Positions 24,601 through 31,980 of a DNA stretch of 47,978 nucleotides are shown here, piece after piece. Each line of letters begins with the position of its first letter. Position 1 is the stretch's first letter. The stretch is from Bacteroidota bacterium (lineage in GTDB: Bacteria; Bacteroidota; Bacteroidia; Chitinophagales; Chitinophagaceae). A model generated the notes under the pieces. It was not told where the DNA came from. It saw only the letters and a list, made by a program, of their open reading frames with translations, and did not search any database. The position numbers and the translations under genes are program-made. The stretch is taken from the NCBI GenBank assembly GCA_018266615.1, contig JAFEAB010000041.1, forward strand, positions 1 through 47,978, given 5' to 3'.

Positions 24601-25905
24601 AAAGGTTCCGGGGTTGTCGTTTCCATATTCCCAGAAACGAACCCAAAGGGTGGTGCCGGGTGTTTGACCCGCCACGGTTATTTTGGGCATTAGTCCATTG
24701 GGGCTGGAGTCATCATCGCATGCCAACTGGGTAAGGTTATTACAATCTCCAGAATAAATGGCCATTCCACCATCTGTTATTACTCCCTGGATGCAATCTA
24801 CAACTACAGCGCCACCGGATGGAACAGTAACGGTAAACCAAACATCTCCTCCCTGATAATTGGCGCAACCTGGTGCAGGGTAACCCTGGGTAGCAGTTGC
24901 CCCATCTGTATAATGGGTTTCGTAGGTGCAGGTAGCGTTAACCGGAAGGGATATCGCATCGCAGGGTTCATCGTTAGTGGGTGGAGGCGGAGGAATGGAA
25001 GCACAAATTCCAAAAGTCCCGTTATTATCGTTTCCATATTCCCAGAACCGGACCCAGAGCGTTTCACCCGGCGTCAGGCCGGTTAAAGTAATCTTAGGCA
25101 TCAGCCCGTTGGGGCTTGAATTATCATCGCAGGCAACTTCCGTTAAGTTGTTGCAATCGCCAGAATAAACAGCCATGGCTCCATCTGTAACCACCCCTGT
25201 CTGGCAATCTAATACGATTGAACCTTCGGCAGGAACGGTTACGGTAAACCAAACATCTCCACCCTGGTAGTTGCCACAACTGGGTGCAGGATAACCCTGG
25301 GTAGCGGTAGCTCCTTCATTATAAAATGTTTCGTAGGTGCAGGTAGGGTTAACCGTTAGGGGTATCGCATCGCAGGGTTCATCATTTGTGGGAGGCGGTG
25401 GAGGGGTGGAAGCACAAATTCCAAAGGTTCCGTTTCCGGTTCCGCCGTATGCCCAAATCCTTACCCAAATAGTTTCACCTGGCGTTAAATTGCTTAATGA
25501 AATTTTAGGCATAAACCCATTGGGGCTCGATAAATCATCGCAGGCCAACTCAGTTAGGTTATTACAGTCGCCGGAATACACCGCCATATCGGCATCGGTC
25601 ATTTCACCCTGGATACAATCCAGGATTACAGCCCCTCCGGCTGGTACAGTTACCGTAAACCAGATATCACCACCCTGGTAATTGGCACAGGTAGGATCGG
25701 GATAACCCTGAGTAGCGGTGGCTCCTGCATTGGTATATGTTTCATATACACAGGTAGGGTTAACCGTTAGCGGTATTGCATCGCAAGGCTCATCATTTGG
25801 GGGTTGTGCAAACACAGTTCCGGCAAATAAAAGCATCGAAAAAACAAGCACCGTTTGTAATACCGTCCTAAATGAAATAGTAGGTAAAAATTTATTCATT
25901 TGCAT
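21670..25905 (-). CDS. T9SS type-B sorted surface protein with six tandem 137-residue repeats
   Basis: A 1411-residue secreted protein. Residues 1-34 form a signal peptide. Residues 37-862 are six repeats, five of exactly 137 residues and the last 141. Each starts NDEPC-like, contains YQGGDVWF, YSGDCNNLT, SPNGLMP and GICAS, and ends in a PPPPP linker; the fourth copy is divergent. The repeats resemble PPC-like jelly-roll domains. Residues about 863-1010 form another cysteine-bearing beta domain, then come Ig/PKD-like modules to about 1315. The last 90 residues are the gliding-motility-associated type-B sorting domain (AFTPNGDGINDYW, FNRYGNTVYE, NNTWDG, PDGTYY). It is likely exported by the type IX system and surface-bound as an adhesin or matrix protein; the ligand is unknown. 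Confidence 0.93.
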   Translation of the reverse strand: MQMNKFLPTISFRTVLQTVLVFSMLLFAGTVFAQPPNDEPCDAIPLTVNPTCVYETYTNAGATATQGYPDPTCANYQGGDIWFTVTVPAGGAVILDCIQGEMTDADMAVYSGDCNNLTELACDDLSSPNGFMPKISLSNLTPGETIWVRIWAYGGTGNGTFGICASTPPPPPTNDEPCDAIPLTVNPTCTYETFYNEGATATQGYPAPSCGNYQGGDVWFTVTVPAEGSIVLDCQTGVVTDGAMAVYSGDCNNLTEVACDDNSSPNGLMPKITLTGLTPGETLWVRFWEYGNDNNGTFGICASIPPPPPTNDEPCDAISLPVNATCTYETHYTDGATATQGYPAPGCANYQGGDVWFTVTVPSGGAVVVDCIQGVITDGGMAIYSGDCNNLTQLACDDDSSPNGLMPKITVAGQTPGTTLWVRFWEYGNDNPGTFGICASVPPPPPINDTCTGAISLTVNPDMSCTSVTAGTTVAALPSGPGVPTPTCSPAGANDDSWFSFVATSPYHNISFLNVTGAATFLASEVYEGTCGSLVSKGCFTGNTYSISGLTNGSTYFVRVWTTTTTTDGANFNVCVGVPPPPPANDDPCGAIFMPSLDTCSYQTFTTQSATSSAGVPAPGCAYYQGGDVWFKTVVPATGGIIVNTNTGVITDGGMAIYSGDCNNLTLIECDDDDSPNGLMPMIVRTGLTPGDTIWIRFWEYGNDNPGTFNICVKAAPPAPANDDPCNAFDLYVDQGGNCNFATYSTFSASPTSGAGIPAPGCANYQGGDVWFKAVVPCSGSILISTNRIDVTDGGMALYTGTCDNMTLVTCNDDGAGNGMPAINANNLNPGDTVWVRFWTYGNNNPGAFGICAAIPPPPPPASDCSTALPFCTSAPFTVPNITGQPNTNGSGPYGCLYTIPNPTYYYLQIQNAGDIAIQVQQHNLSGSLIDVDFVLWGPFNDLAAACNGVAAANIVDCSYSAAGTEEINIANGQPGQFYLLLVTNYSNQPGTITYQQIGGTGSTSCDVVCTTNATNTGPVCAGGTFNLGSDFIENATYAWTGPNCFSSTLQNPTQVVAPTQPGTYVYTVIATDTTSSGAATCADTTKLTVVAAPNFRDTSAMICQSTSIDLNSLYNMTGITANWTIGGAAVANPSAVSQSGNYQLIGSNSFGCVDTAHVNIFVDTVKFTTAVEQVPCTQTATITVTTTQGISPFSMGIDDSELQNETNVFTVNGAGNHTVTVQDSLLCETQSQVTVTLLPPFEVDAGEPVTIIIGDATTLTSSGTSPIVSYLWSPATGLSSATISNPVASPSETTTYTLTGISQQGCEATDTVTVTVIPICIEVRNAFTPNGDGINDYWMVYRSNACLKNVSVQVFNRYGNTVYENKNYNNTWDGTYKGKPVPDGTYYAVCKFTLIDNKVVTIKKDVTVLR
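23320..25797 (-). repeat. Coding tandem repeat, period 411 bp, six copies
   Basis: Repeat starts are at 25797, 25386, 24975, 24564, 24153 and 23742 within the surface protein gene. Copies 1-3 are the most alike, copies 5-6 moderately, and copy 4 only in frame length and boundary motifs. High similarity makes copy-number change by recombination plausible. Confidence 0.9.
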
Positions 25906-25947
25906 TGTATTAATATTAACCAGTTGAGGATTGGGTTTATAGGAAGG

Positions 25948-26847
25948 TTATTTTTTCTTTAAATCTACGATGAGAGAAACCTCATGTGCACCTGTTCCTC
26001 CGGAATACACACTGATTGGGGCTTCATAATAATCGTAGGAATAAGACAGGCGAACGCGTTGAAGCATCTTAAACCCTGCCTGAAGGCTCCAGGACTGCTT
26101 TACCCTCCAATCCAGGCCCCACCATATTTTATCCTGATAATCGCAGCGGGCACCAAAATCAAATTCGGAGGGAGAATGAGCAATAACCCGGGCCATGGCA
26201 TTGGGAATAATATAAATATTATCACCCGCCTGGATGCGGTAACTACCGGTGAAAACAAAATGGCGGTACAACCGACCCGATTCTTTGGCGTTCGGAACAT
26301 TGGCCAATTCCAATTTCGATTGAATCAACTGGCTAACGGCAGCGCCCACCGAAAGTTTTTCGTTTGTCCAGTAAACACCGGCCCCTGCATCAATACCCAA
26401 TTTCTTATCCTTCCCGCCCAATAAGGGATCATTGGGGCCGAGTGCATCTGCGATTTTACTTTTATCAACCGCATATTGCAACCCCCTTACTTCAAGGCCT
26501 AAACCCAATTTACTGTTAGCGCCGGTTTTTACATGATAGGAGTATCCTAACTGAATACCCGTGCGGCTGGTAGGGCCGGTTTCATCCCGGTATATATATG
26601 CAGAAATTCCGGCATTCAGTTTGTTGAGCGCGAAATCACCAAATAACATATAGGTAGTTGGGTTACCGGGAAAACTTGACCACATATTGCGGTAAGCAAG
26701 CCCAACCTTACTTTGTTCTGTAATCCCCGCAGCGGCCGGATTGTACATGGCATTATGCTGCATGTACTGGCTCATGAAGTGAAGCTGCTGGCTGTATCCA
26801 ACACCGGTTAAAATCAGCATTAGAAAAAGAAGGTAGAATTTTCTCAT
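25948..26847 (-). CDS. PorP/SprF family type IX secretion outer-membrane protein
   Basis: A 299-residue outer-membrane beta-barrel-like protein with signal peptide (cleavage near residue 19, GYSQ). It has the family's opening FMSQYMQHNAMYNPAAAG, a middle with GIQLGYSYHVKTG, and a final aromatic strand. SprF helps secrete or anchor SprB in Flavobacterium gliding. PorP-type genes commonly pair with type-B CTD proteins, and here the surface protein follows 42 bp downstream on the same strand. Its partner is therefore probably that protein. Confidence 0.94.
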   Translation of the reverse strand: MRKFYLLFLMLILTGVGYSQQLHFMSQYMQHNAMYNPAAAGITEQSKVGLAYRNMWSSFPGNPTTYMLFGDFALNKLNAGISAYIYRDETGPTSRTGIQLGYSYHVKTGANSKLGLGLEVRGLQYAVDKSKIADALGPNDPLLGGKDKKLGIDAGAGVYWTNEKLSVGAAVSQLIQSKLELANVPNAKESGRLYRHFVFTGSYRIQAGDNIYIIPNAMARVIAHSPSEFDFGARCDYQDKIWWGLDWRVKQSWSLQAGFKMLQRVRLSYSYDYYEAPISVYSGGTGAHEVSLIVDLKKK

Positions 26848-26919
26848 TTTCGAAATTTGAAGTGGCTAAAATTACTATTTATTTAACAACCTGCCTCAGG
26901 GGCACTAAAAATATTTATG

Positions 26920-27534
26920 TTATTCAACGACTTGAAAATTTAGTTGAAGATCTTGCAATCGATGAACTACTTCATCATAATAACTCAATGGTATAGAGGC
27001 ATTAATCTTACAAAATAGCTGCATTTCCTGGCCAACAATTTTTGCACGAACCTGCTTTAATAATTGCATTACTTCGTTTTGGCGCAGATAGGGAAATTCA
27101 ATAATAATATTAACAATTACAGGCATTTGCACAATTGGGATCGTTTGCAAAACAAGCGCTGCGGAAGTTTTATAGGCTTTTATTAATCCGGGTATACCCA
27201 ACTGGGTGCCTCCAAAATATCGAACTACTACTACCCCGCAATCTTTTATTTTGCGGCTATCGATTTGCCCCAGGATAGGCCTTCCGGCAGACCCGGATGG
27301 TTCGCCATCATCGCTCACCCTGAAATCATCGCCTGAAGTACCTATCCGGAAGGCAAAACAATAGTGACTGGCTTTAGGATGCAGAGACTTTATCTCCTGC
27401 AGTTTCATTTTAAAATCCTCGCGGTTTCCAATAGGAAAGGCAAAAGCAATAAACCGGCTTCCCCGGTCTTTAAATTCCGCCATCCCATCCGAACCAATCG
27501 TATCAAAATAGTATGCCTTTATATCCCTTTCCAT
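26920..27534 (-). CDS. YigZ/IMPACT family protein
   Basis: A 204-residue protein. Its N-terminal IMPACT domain carries KDRGSRFIAFAFPI, DDGEPSGSAGRPIL and VVVVRYFGGTQLGIPGLIKAY. The C-terminal DUF1949-like ferredoxin-fold half is the usual YigZ arrangement. It is possibly linked to translation or the stress response, but the bacterial function is unproven. Its start codon directly follows the ribD stop (adjacent bases 27534/27535), so the two form an operon. Confidence 0.94.
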   Translation of the reverse strand: MERDIKAYYFDTIGSDGMAEFKDRGSRFIAFAFPIGNREDFKMKLQEIKSLHPKASHYCFAFRIGTSGDDFRVSDDGEPSGSAGRPILGQIDSRKIKDCGVVVVRYFGGTQLGIPGLIKAYKTSAALVLQTIPIVQMPVIVNIIIEFPYLRQNEVMQLLKQVRAKIVGQEMQLFCKINASIPLSYYDEVVHRLQDLQLNFQVVE

Positions 27535-28575
27535 CTATTTCTTCAAATTTTGATAAACGTAAATGCGGTCCCGGCCCCACACTTTTAATGCAATAGGATC
27601 CAATCCCGGCACCGGGGCGGGTAAACCTTTATGTAAATATTTTTCCTGGGAAACAATTTGACGGATTTCATCAAAGCAGCCCAAAGAAATAAACTGGTTT
27701 AATAGGTTAGCCCCTCCCTCCACCAAAAGCGACTGGATATTTCGCTGATAAAGCAGACCGCATAAATAAGTTAGCAGGTTCTCTTCTTCAGGCATCTTTA
27801 CAAAAAGCAGGTTACCTTCCTCATTATGCAGGATCTGGTTGAGGATAATTGTGGGCGCAGCATGATTGTAAATTTTGGCAGTGCGGGGAATGGCTAATTT
27901 CTTATCTATAAAAATCCGCACCGGGTTCTTCCCAGTCCAATGCCTTACGGTAAGTTCCGGATCATCAACCCGGACCGTATTGGCTCCCACCAGGATGGCT
28001 TGCTCTTCGCTTCGCCAGCGGTGAACCTGCTGGTCTGTTATCAAATCTGAAATTTTTGTTTGTTTCCCTTTAACTGAAAGAAACCCGTCGGCGGATTCAG
28101 CCCATTTTAAAAGGATGAAGGGCCGTTTATGCTGATGAAAACAGAAAAACCGCCGGTTTAGGAATTTACATTCCTTCTCCATCACCGGAATTGTTACTTC
28201 CACCCCTGCATCTTGTAACTGCTTTACTCCCGCCCCATTTACCTCGGTAAAGGGATCTACACATCCGATAACCACCCTGGGGATCTTATGCATAAGAATT
28301 AATTGGGTGCAGGGCGGAGTTTTTCCATAATGCGCACAGGGTTCGAGGGAAACATACAAGGTAGCATGGGCTAACAGGTGCTTCCATTCGGATGGAACAT
28401 TTTGAATGGCCTCCACTTCGGCATGCGGGCCTCCAAATTGGCGGTGATAGCCCTCCCCTATTATCTTTCCCTCATGCACAATCACGGCACCCACCAGGGG
28501 GTTGGGAGCCACATTACCCAATCCCTTCTCTGCCAGTTGAAGGCAGCGTTGCATATAACATTCATGCTCCTGCAT
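27535..28575 (-). CDS. ribD: Bifunctional riboflavin biosynthesis deaminase/reductase
   Basis: A 346-residue two-domain enzyme for the second and third steps of riboflavin synthesis. The N-terminal cytidine-deaminase-like domain binds zinc through His51 and Glu53 (HAEVEAI) and Cys80 and Cys89 (PCAHYGKTPPC). The C-terminal reductase domain has RWRSEEQAILVGANTVRVDDPELT and LVEGGANLLNQF. The start MQEHECYMQRC is at the ATG next to a 4-nt-spaced promoter-like box. It is divergent from prmC. Confidence 0.96.
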   Translation of the reverse strand: MQEHECYMQRCLQLAEKGLGNVAPNPLVGAVIVHEGKIIGEGYHRQFGGPHAEVEAIQNVPSEWKHLLAHATLYVSLEPCAHYGKTPPCTQLILMHKIPRVVIGCVDPFTEVNGAGVKQLQDAGVEVTIPVMEKECKFLNRRFFCFHQHKRPFILLKWAESADGFLSVKGKQTKISDLITDQQVHRWRSEEQAILVGANTVRVDDPELTVRHWTGKNPVRIFIDKKLAIPRTAKIYNHAAPTIILNQILHNEEGNLLFVKMPEEENLLTYLCGLLYQRNIQSLLVEGGANLLNQFISLGCFDEIRQIVSQEKYLHKGLPAPVPGLDPIALKVWGRDRIYVYQNLKK

Positions 28576-28579
28576 ACTG

Positions 28580-28587
28580 TAAAAATA
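28580..28587 (-). promoter_or_regulatory. Candidate -7 box (TATTTTTA) exactly 4 nt before ribD
   Basis: Minus-strand TATTTTTA (seven of eight matches to TAnnTTTG), then CAGT, then the ribD ATG. The spacing equals that at mnmA and the aldehyde dehydrogenase gene and suggests a leaderless transcript. Confidence 0.4.
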
Positions 28588-28605
28588 GCGATCGAAAAAT
28601 AAACT

Positions 28606-28613
28606 TAAGTTTG
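28606..28613 (+). promoter_or_regulatory. Bacteroidota -7 box (TAAGTTTG) upstream of prmC
   Basis: A perfect TAnnTTTG box, followed by TCCC and then a CTG at 28618 in frame with prmC. Initiation 5-7 nt downstream would begin the mRNA at the CTG or within it. Confidence 0.5.
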
Positions 28614-28617
28614 TCCC

Positions 28618-29475
28618 CTGTTATTAAAAAAGGCATATCGGAATTTTCTGGAGGTATTGAGCAGCCTGTATCCCCCTGGTGAAGCAGAGGCCATAACCCG
28701 GTTATTGTTTCACTTTTATGGGGGTGGGGATAAATCCGATTTCATCCGGGACCCTCAAAAAGAGATTTCCCCCGAAGTACAAAAGAAATTAAATGAAGCG
28801 CTTATTAAATTATTGGAACATGAGCCGGTTCAATATATTATGGGAGCGGTGGATTTTTGCGGATTAAAATTGTCGGTATCCGGAGCGGCCCTCATCCCAA
28901 GGCCCGAAACAGAAGAATTAGTCTGGAAAATTATTCATTCGATTTCCCCGGAAAAAAAGGAAAGGATTTTGGATATCGGAACGGGAACCGGGTGCATCCC
29001 CATCAGCATAAAATACCACCGGCCATTAACCCGGGTTTATGCCATCGAAAAGAGCGAATACGCCTTATCGTTAGCAATGGAAAATTCGGATAAATTGAAT
29101 CTGCCTGTATTGTTCCGGCAAATGGATTTCCTGTTGGAAGAAAATTGGAAATCCCTGGGGCAATTTGATGTACTCATCAGCAACCCGCCCTATATTTCCC
29201 AATCAGAAATATCGACCCTCGATCCAAATATAGTACAGCATGAACCCCATTTGGCCTTATTTGTTCCAGACAGCGATCCGCTCCTGTTTTATAAGAAAAT
29301 AGCACAATTTTCCATCCACCATCTGGCAGAAAACGGAAATATCTGGTTGGAAATAAATAGTGATCTGGCCAATGAAACCCGGGCGATATTTTCGCCGGAA
29401 GATTACACAACGGAATTATTAAAAGACGCTTTTGATAATTACCGGTTTCTTCACGTTACTCGTCGCTTCCGGTAA
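28618..29475 (+). CDS. prmC: Peptide chain release factor N5-glutamine methyltransferase
   Basis: Methylates the GGQ glutamine of release factors 1 and 2 with SAM. The C-terminal catalytic domain has DIGTGTGCIPI for SAM and SNPPYIS, the substrate-binding NPPY motif. The N-terminal helical bundle includes YPPGEAEAITRLLF and PVQYIMGAVDF. No ATG or GTG exists before that region. TTG at 28657 would cut off KAYRNFLEVL, which looks like the normal first helix, so CTG at 28618 directly after a promoter box is proposed (285 residues). The start remains uncertain; the gene identity does not. The 3' end overlaps exbD by 20 bp, tail to tail. Confidence 0.93.
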   Translation: MLLKKAYRNFLEVLSSLYPPGEAEAITRLLFHFYGGGDKSDFIRDPQKEISPEVQKKLNEALIKLLEHEPVQYIMGAVDFCGLKLSVSGAALIPRPETEELVWKIIHSISPEKKERILDIGTGTGCIPISIKYHRPLTRVYAIEKSEYALSLAMENSDKLNLPVLFRQMDFLLEENWKSLGQFDVLISNPPYISQSEISTLDPNIVQHEPHLALFVPDSDPLLFYKKIAQFSIHHLAENGNIWLEINSDLANETRAIFSPEDYTTELLKDAFDNYRFLHVTRRFR

Positions 29476-29866
29476 CCGTTGCCGAAGTGGTGGCTCCTAA
29501 TCTCCGGGCTGCCTTCATTACCTTCACCACTTCTCCCCATTCCGTCATAGCGTCAGCGTTAATTACCACCGCCGGTTTGATGCTGTCCCCTTCATGAATG
29601 TACTTGCTCAGTTCGGGAAGCAGTGAGTCTGCAACTATTTTCTTTGATCCGATATAAAATTGTTTTTGTTTATCCACGCTTACCACCACACTTTGTTTTT
29701 GCTTGGTATCGCTCTTCGCTTTGGGCACACTCATCTTTATCACATTCGGATTGGCGAGGGTGGATATCATCAGGAAGAACATCAGCAGGATGAACAGGAT
29801 ATCATTCAACGGACCTGTATCCACCTCTCCATGCGATTCCCTGAATTGTGCTTTTCTCAGATTCAT
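29456..29866 (-). CDS. exbD: ExbD/TolR family biopolymer transport protein
   Basis: A 136-residue protein with one membrane helix (NDILFILLMFFLMISTLANP, residues about 22-41) whose Asp would take part in proton flow. A periplasmic domain follows. It works with ExbB to energise TonB-dependent outer-membrane transport. It lies 2 bp downstream of exbB. No tonB gene is adjacent. Confidence 0.93.
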   Translation of the reverse strand: MNLRKAQFRESHGEVDTGPLNDILFILLMFFLMISTLANPNVIKMSVPKAKSDTKQKQSVVVSVDKQKQFYIGSKKIVADSLLPELSKYIHEGDSIKPAVVINADAMTEWGEVVKVMKAARRLGATTSATVTGSDE

Positions 29867-29868
29867 GA

Positions 29869-30552
29869 TTAGCGTGTGGGTTCCTGTAATACGTCAATAA
29901 ACTCGCTGCTGGCAGCTTCCATCCGATTGGCCGTACGGTTGATCTGGCTATCCAGGTAACTATAACCGAGGTATGCCAGCATTCCAATAATGAGGCCGGT
30001 GGCAGAAGTAATGAGTTTTATATACATCGCATCGGCAATCTGGCTAATGGAGGGGTTGCTGATGGTGGCAAACTCTTTCAACAGTATAACCAGCCCAACA
30101 ATGGTACCTACAAATCCAAATAAGGGGGCAATCCGGGCAATCACCTGCAAAATGGCCAGGTTTTTCTCCATTTTATACATTTCCAGTTTACCTACAATAC
30201 CCATGCTGTTCTCAATGGCATCAATGGGTTTTCCGATACGCTGAATCCCTTTATCAATCATACGGGCAACCGGATTGTTGGTATTCTTAGCCAGACTCCT
30301 GGCGGCCGTAATATTTCCACTGGTAATATGATCGCGAATGATTGACATAAAATTTTCATCCATCTTAGATGCTTTGCGCACCACCAGCAGCCTTTCAATA
30401 AAAAAGTAAACAGCCAATGCAAATAATATTCCCAATGGAATCATCAATGGGCCACCCTTAGTTAACAGGCTCCAGACCGATTCAACTTTAGCCGTTCCTG
30501 CCGCTGCATTCACTGCGGCAGCGCTATCAACCTGTAAAAAAATATCAAACAT
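29869..30552 (-). CDS. exbB: ExbB/TolQ/MotA family proton channel protein
   Basis: A 227-residue inner-membrane protein with three helices: GGPLMIPLGILFALAVYFFIERLLVV near residue 33, the central APLFGFVGTIVGLVILLKEF, and a last helix around LITSATGLIIGMLAYLGY. This is the ExbB layout with the conserved GxxGTVxG-like motif. It forms the motor with the adjacent ExbD. The N-terminus (about 30 residues) is Ala-rich. Confidence 0.94.
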   Translation of the reverse strand: MFDIFLQVDSAAAVNAAAGTAKVESVWSLLTKGGPLMIPLGILFALAVYFFIERLLVVRKASKMDENFMSIIRDHITSGNITAARSLAKNTNNPVARMIDKGIQRIGKPIDAIENSMGIVGKLEMYKMEKNLAILQVIARIAPLFGFVGTIVGLVILLKEFATISNPSISQIADAMYIKLITSATGLIIGMLAYLGYSYLDSQINRTANRMEAASSEFIDVLQEPTR

Positions 30553-30659
30553 GTAAACTCAATTTGCGAAATGATTATATAAATTCCGGCACGATTGGAG
30601 TTGCAATAAAGAAAACAAAAACCGCAACTCCGCTTAAGGTTCTGTTAATCTTGTAATTT

Positions 30660-31016
30660 CTATTCCCTGTTTGCCCCTTCGGGAGTGAACGGGGGAACGC
30701 ATACACTCCAGTATTCGCAGGGCTCTTCAAAAGGATTGCTGTATTTAACCCGACTTCCCTTTTTAACGAGAATACTTTGTCCTTCCGTTAATAAAATCTC
30801 TTTACCATCTACCTCAATTTGTTTTCTTCCTTTACTCACCAGGGTAAATTCATCAAACAATGGATTTTGGTGGGGTTCGCTCCAACCCGGAGGTGCCATC
30901 ATGTGGGCAATGCTCAGGTTGCCGCCATCCTCCGATAGTTTTCCAAAATGCTCCTCAATAGTTTTATGATCACCGGTGGGAATCCGCACCGGTTTATCCT
31001 GCTTAATAAATGGCAT
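30660..31016 (-). CDS. Small cupin-domain protein
   Basis: A 118-residue single cupin. A metal-site-like pattern is seen in MMAPPGWSEPHQNPLFDEFTLVSKGRKQIEVDGKEILLTEGQSI, with His in EPHQNP and Glu in DEFTLV, but only part of the classic histidine set. The second motif (KKGSRVKYSNPFEEPCEYW) lacks the usual His, so metal binding may be weak. The function is unknown. It ends just before the SPFH gene's neighbour, with 4 bp between it and that gene's stop on minus, so the SPFH gene is not its upstream partner but shares the strand. Confidence 0.85.
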   Translation of the reverse strand: MPFIKQDKPVRIPTGDHKTIEEHFGKLSEDGGNLSIAHMMAPPGWSEPHQNPLFDEFTLVSKGRKQIEVDGKEILLTEGQSILVKKGSRVKYSNPFEEPCEYWSVCVPPFTPEGANRE

Positions 31017-31019
31017 CTC

Positions 31020-31943
31020 TTATTCTGCATGCAATTGCTGCATACTCATTAGTTGTTTTATGGTTTTTTCCATTCCATCGCTGCTTCCATCCAGGAATAT
31101 CACATTCCCTTTTCCAAATTCTGCAAAGTTCTTAATGGCCTCTACCCACATGCTAAACAGGATCACATTGGTATCGAGGTTTGCCTGTTTCATTTCCGTA
31201 GCAGCCATGGTCATCCCTTTGGCAACTTCCTCTCTAAATAAGGCTACCCCCTGGCCACGCAATTGTGCGGCCTGCCTTTCGGCCTCGGCGGCAATTTTTA
31301 TCGCATTCCCTTCCGCTTCTGCCGTTTTGGTTTTTGTGATGAGTAACGCCTGCCCCTCGTTTTCAGCCGCCGCCTTCAGGTTGTTACTTGCCACTACCTT
31401 ACTCATGCTGGTCATTATCACTTCATCAAAGGTGATATCATTAATCTGGAGGTCTTGCAAATGATATCCCCATTCTTCCAAACTCAAATCCACATGCTCT
31501 TTTACAAATTCTACTATATCCCTTCTTAATCCGAGAATCTCAGATTGCCTGCGTGTGGCTACAAAAGCCCTGATGTTTCCTTCAATGGTACGCACCAACG
31601 CCTGCATCAGGTCTTTATCGCTGATAAATTTAAAAGCCACCTTTTGAATGGTTTCTTCATGCTCATTTTGTACTGAATAAAGCAGCATCGATTTAAAATA
31701 CACATTGGCCTGATCGATGGTAACGGCCTGAAATTCCAATTCAACCGAACGGTTCTGAATGCTCACTCTTTTATAAATCTGTTCCAAAAGCGGAATTTTA
31801 AAATTCAACCCCGGCCTCAGGATACGCTGGTATTTACCAAACATGGTTACCACCCCAATATACCCCTGGTTAATGGTCACAAAACTTCCAACAAATACAA
31901 TTAATAAAATGACCAGCCACCAATAATCTCTGATATATTCCAT
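31020..31943 (-). CDS. SPFH/Band 7 (stomatin/prohibitin-like) membrane protein
   Basis: A 307-residue protein. An N-terminal membrane anchor (residues about 8-25) is followed by the SPFH domain: GYIGVVTMFGKYQRILRPGLNFKIPLLE, SVELEFQAVTIDQANV and the helix VRTIEGNIRAFVATRRQSEILGLR. A long Ala/Glu-rich coiled coil follows near residues 190-250 (AAENEGQALLITKTKTAEAEGNA). Such proteins form oligomeric membrane microdomains and often assist a membrane protease; no NfeD-type protease gene is adjacent. A TATCTTTC box 16 bp upstream is a likely promoter. Confidence 0.93.
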   Translation of the reverse strand: MEYIRDYWWLVILLIVFVGSFVTINQGYIGVVTMFGKYQRILRPGLNFKIPLLEQIYKRVSIQNRSVELEFQAVTIDQANVYFKSMLLYSVQNEHEETIQKVAFKFISDKDLMQALVRTIEGNIRAFVATRRQSEILGLRRDIVEFVKEHVDLSLEEWGYHLQDLQINDITFDEVIMTSMSKVVASNNLKAAAENEGQALLITKTKTAEAEGNAIKIAAEAERQAAQLRGQGVALFREEVAKGMTMAATEMKQANLDTNVILFSMWVEAIKNFAEFGKGNVIFLDGSSDGMEKTIKQLMSMQQLHAE

Positions 31944-31959
31944 GATTTCAAAATTTTCG

Positions 31960-31967
31960 GAAAGATA
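31960..31967 (-). promoter_or_regulatory. Probable -7 box (TATCTTTC) for the SPFH gene
   Basis: Seven of eight matches to TAnnTTTG on the minus strand, 16 nt before the ATG at 31943. Confidence 0.4.
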
Positions 31968-31980
31968 AGTTTATTTCTCC

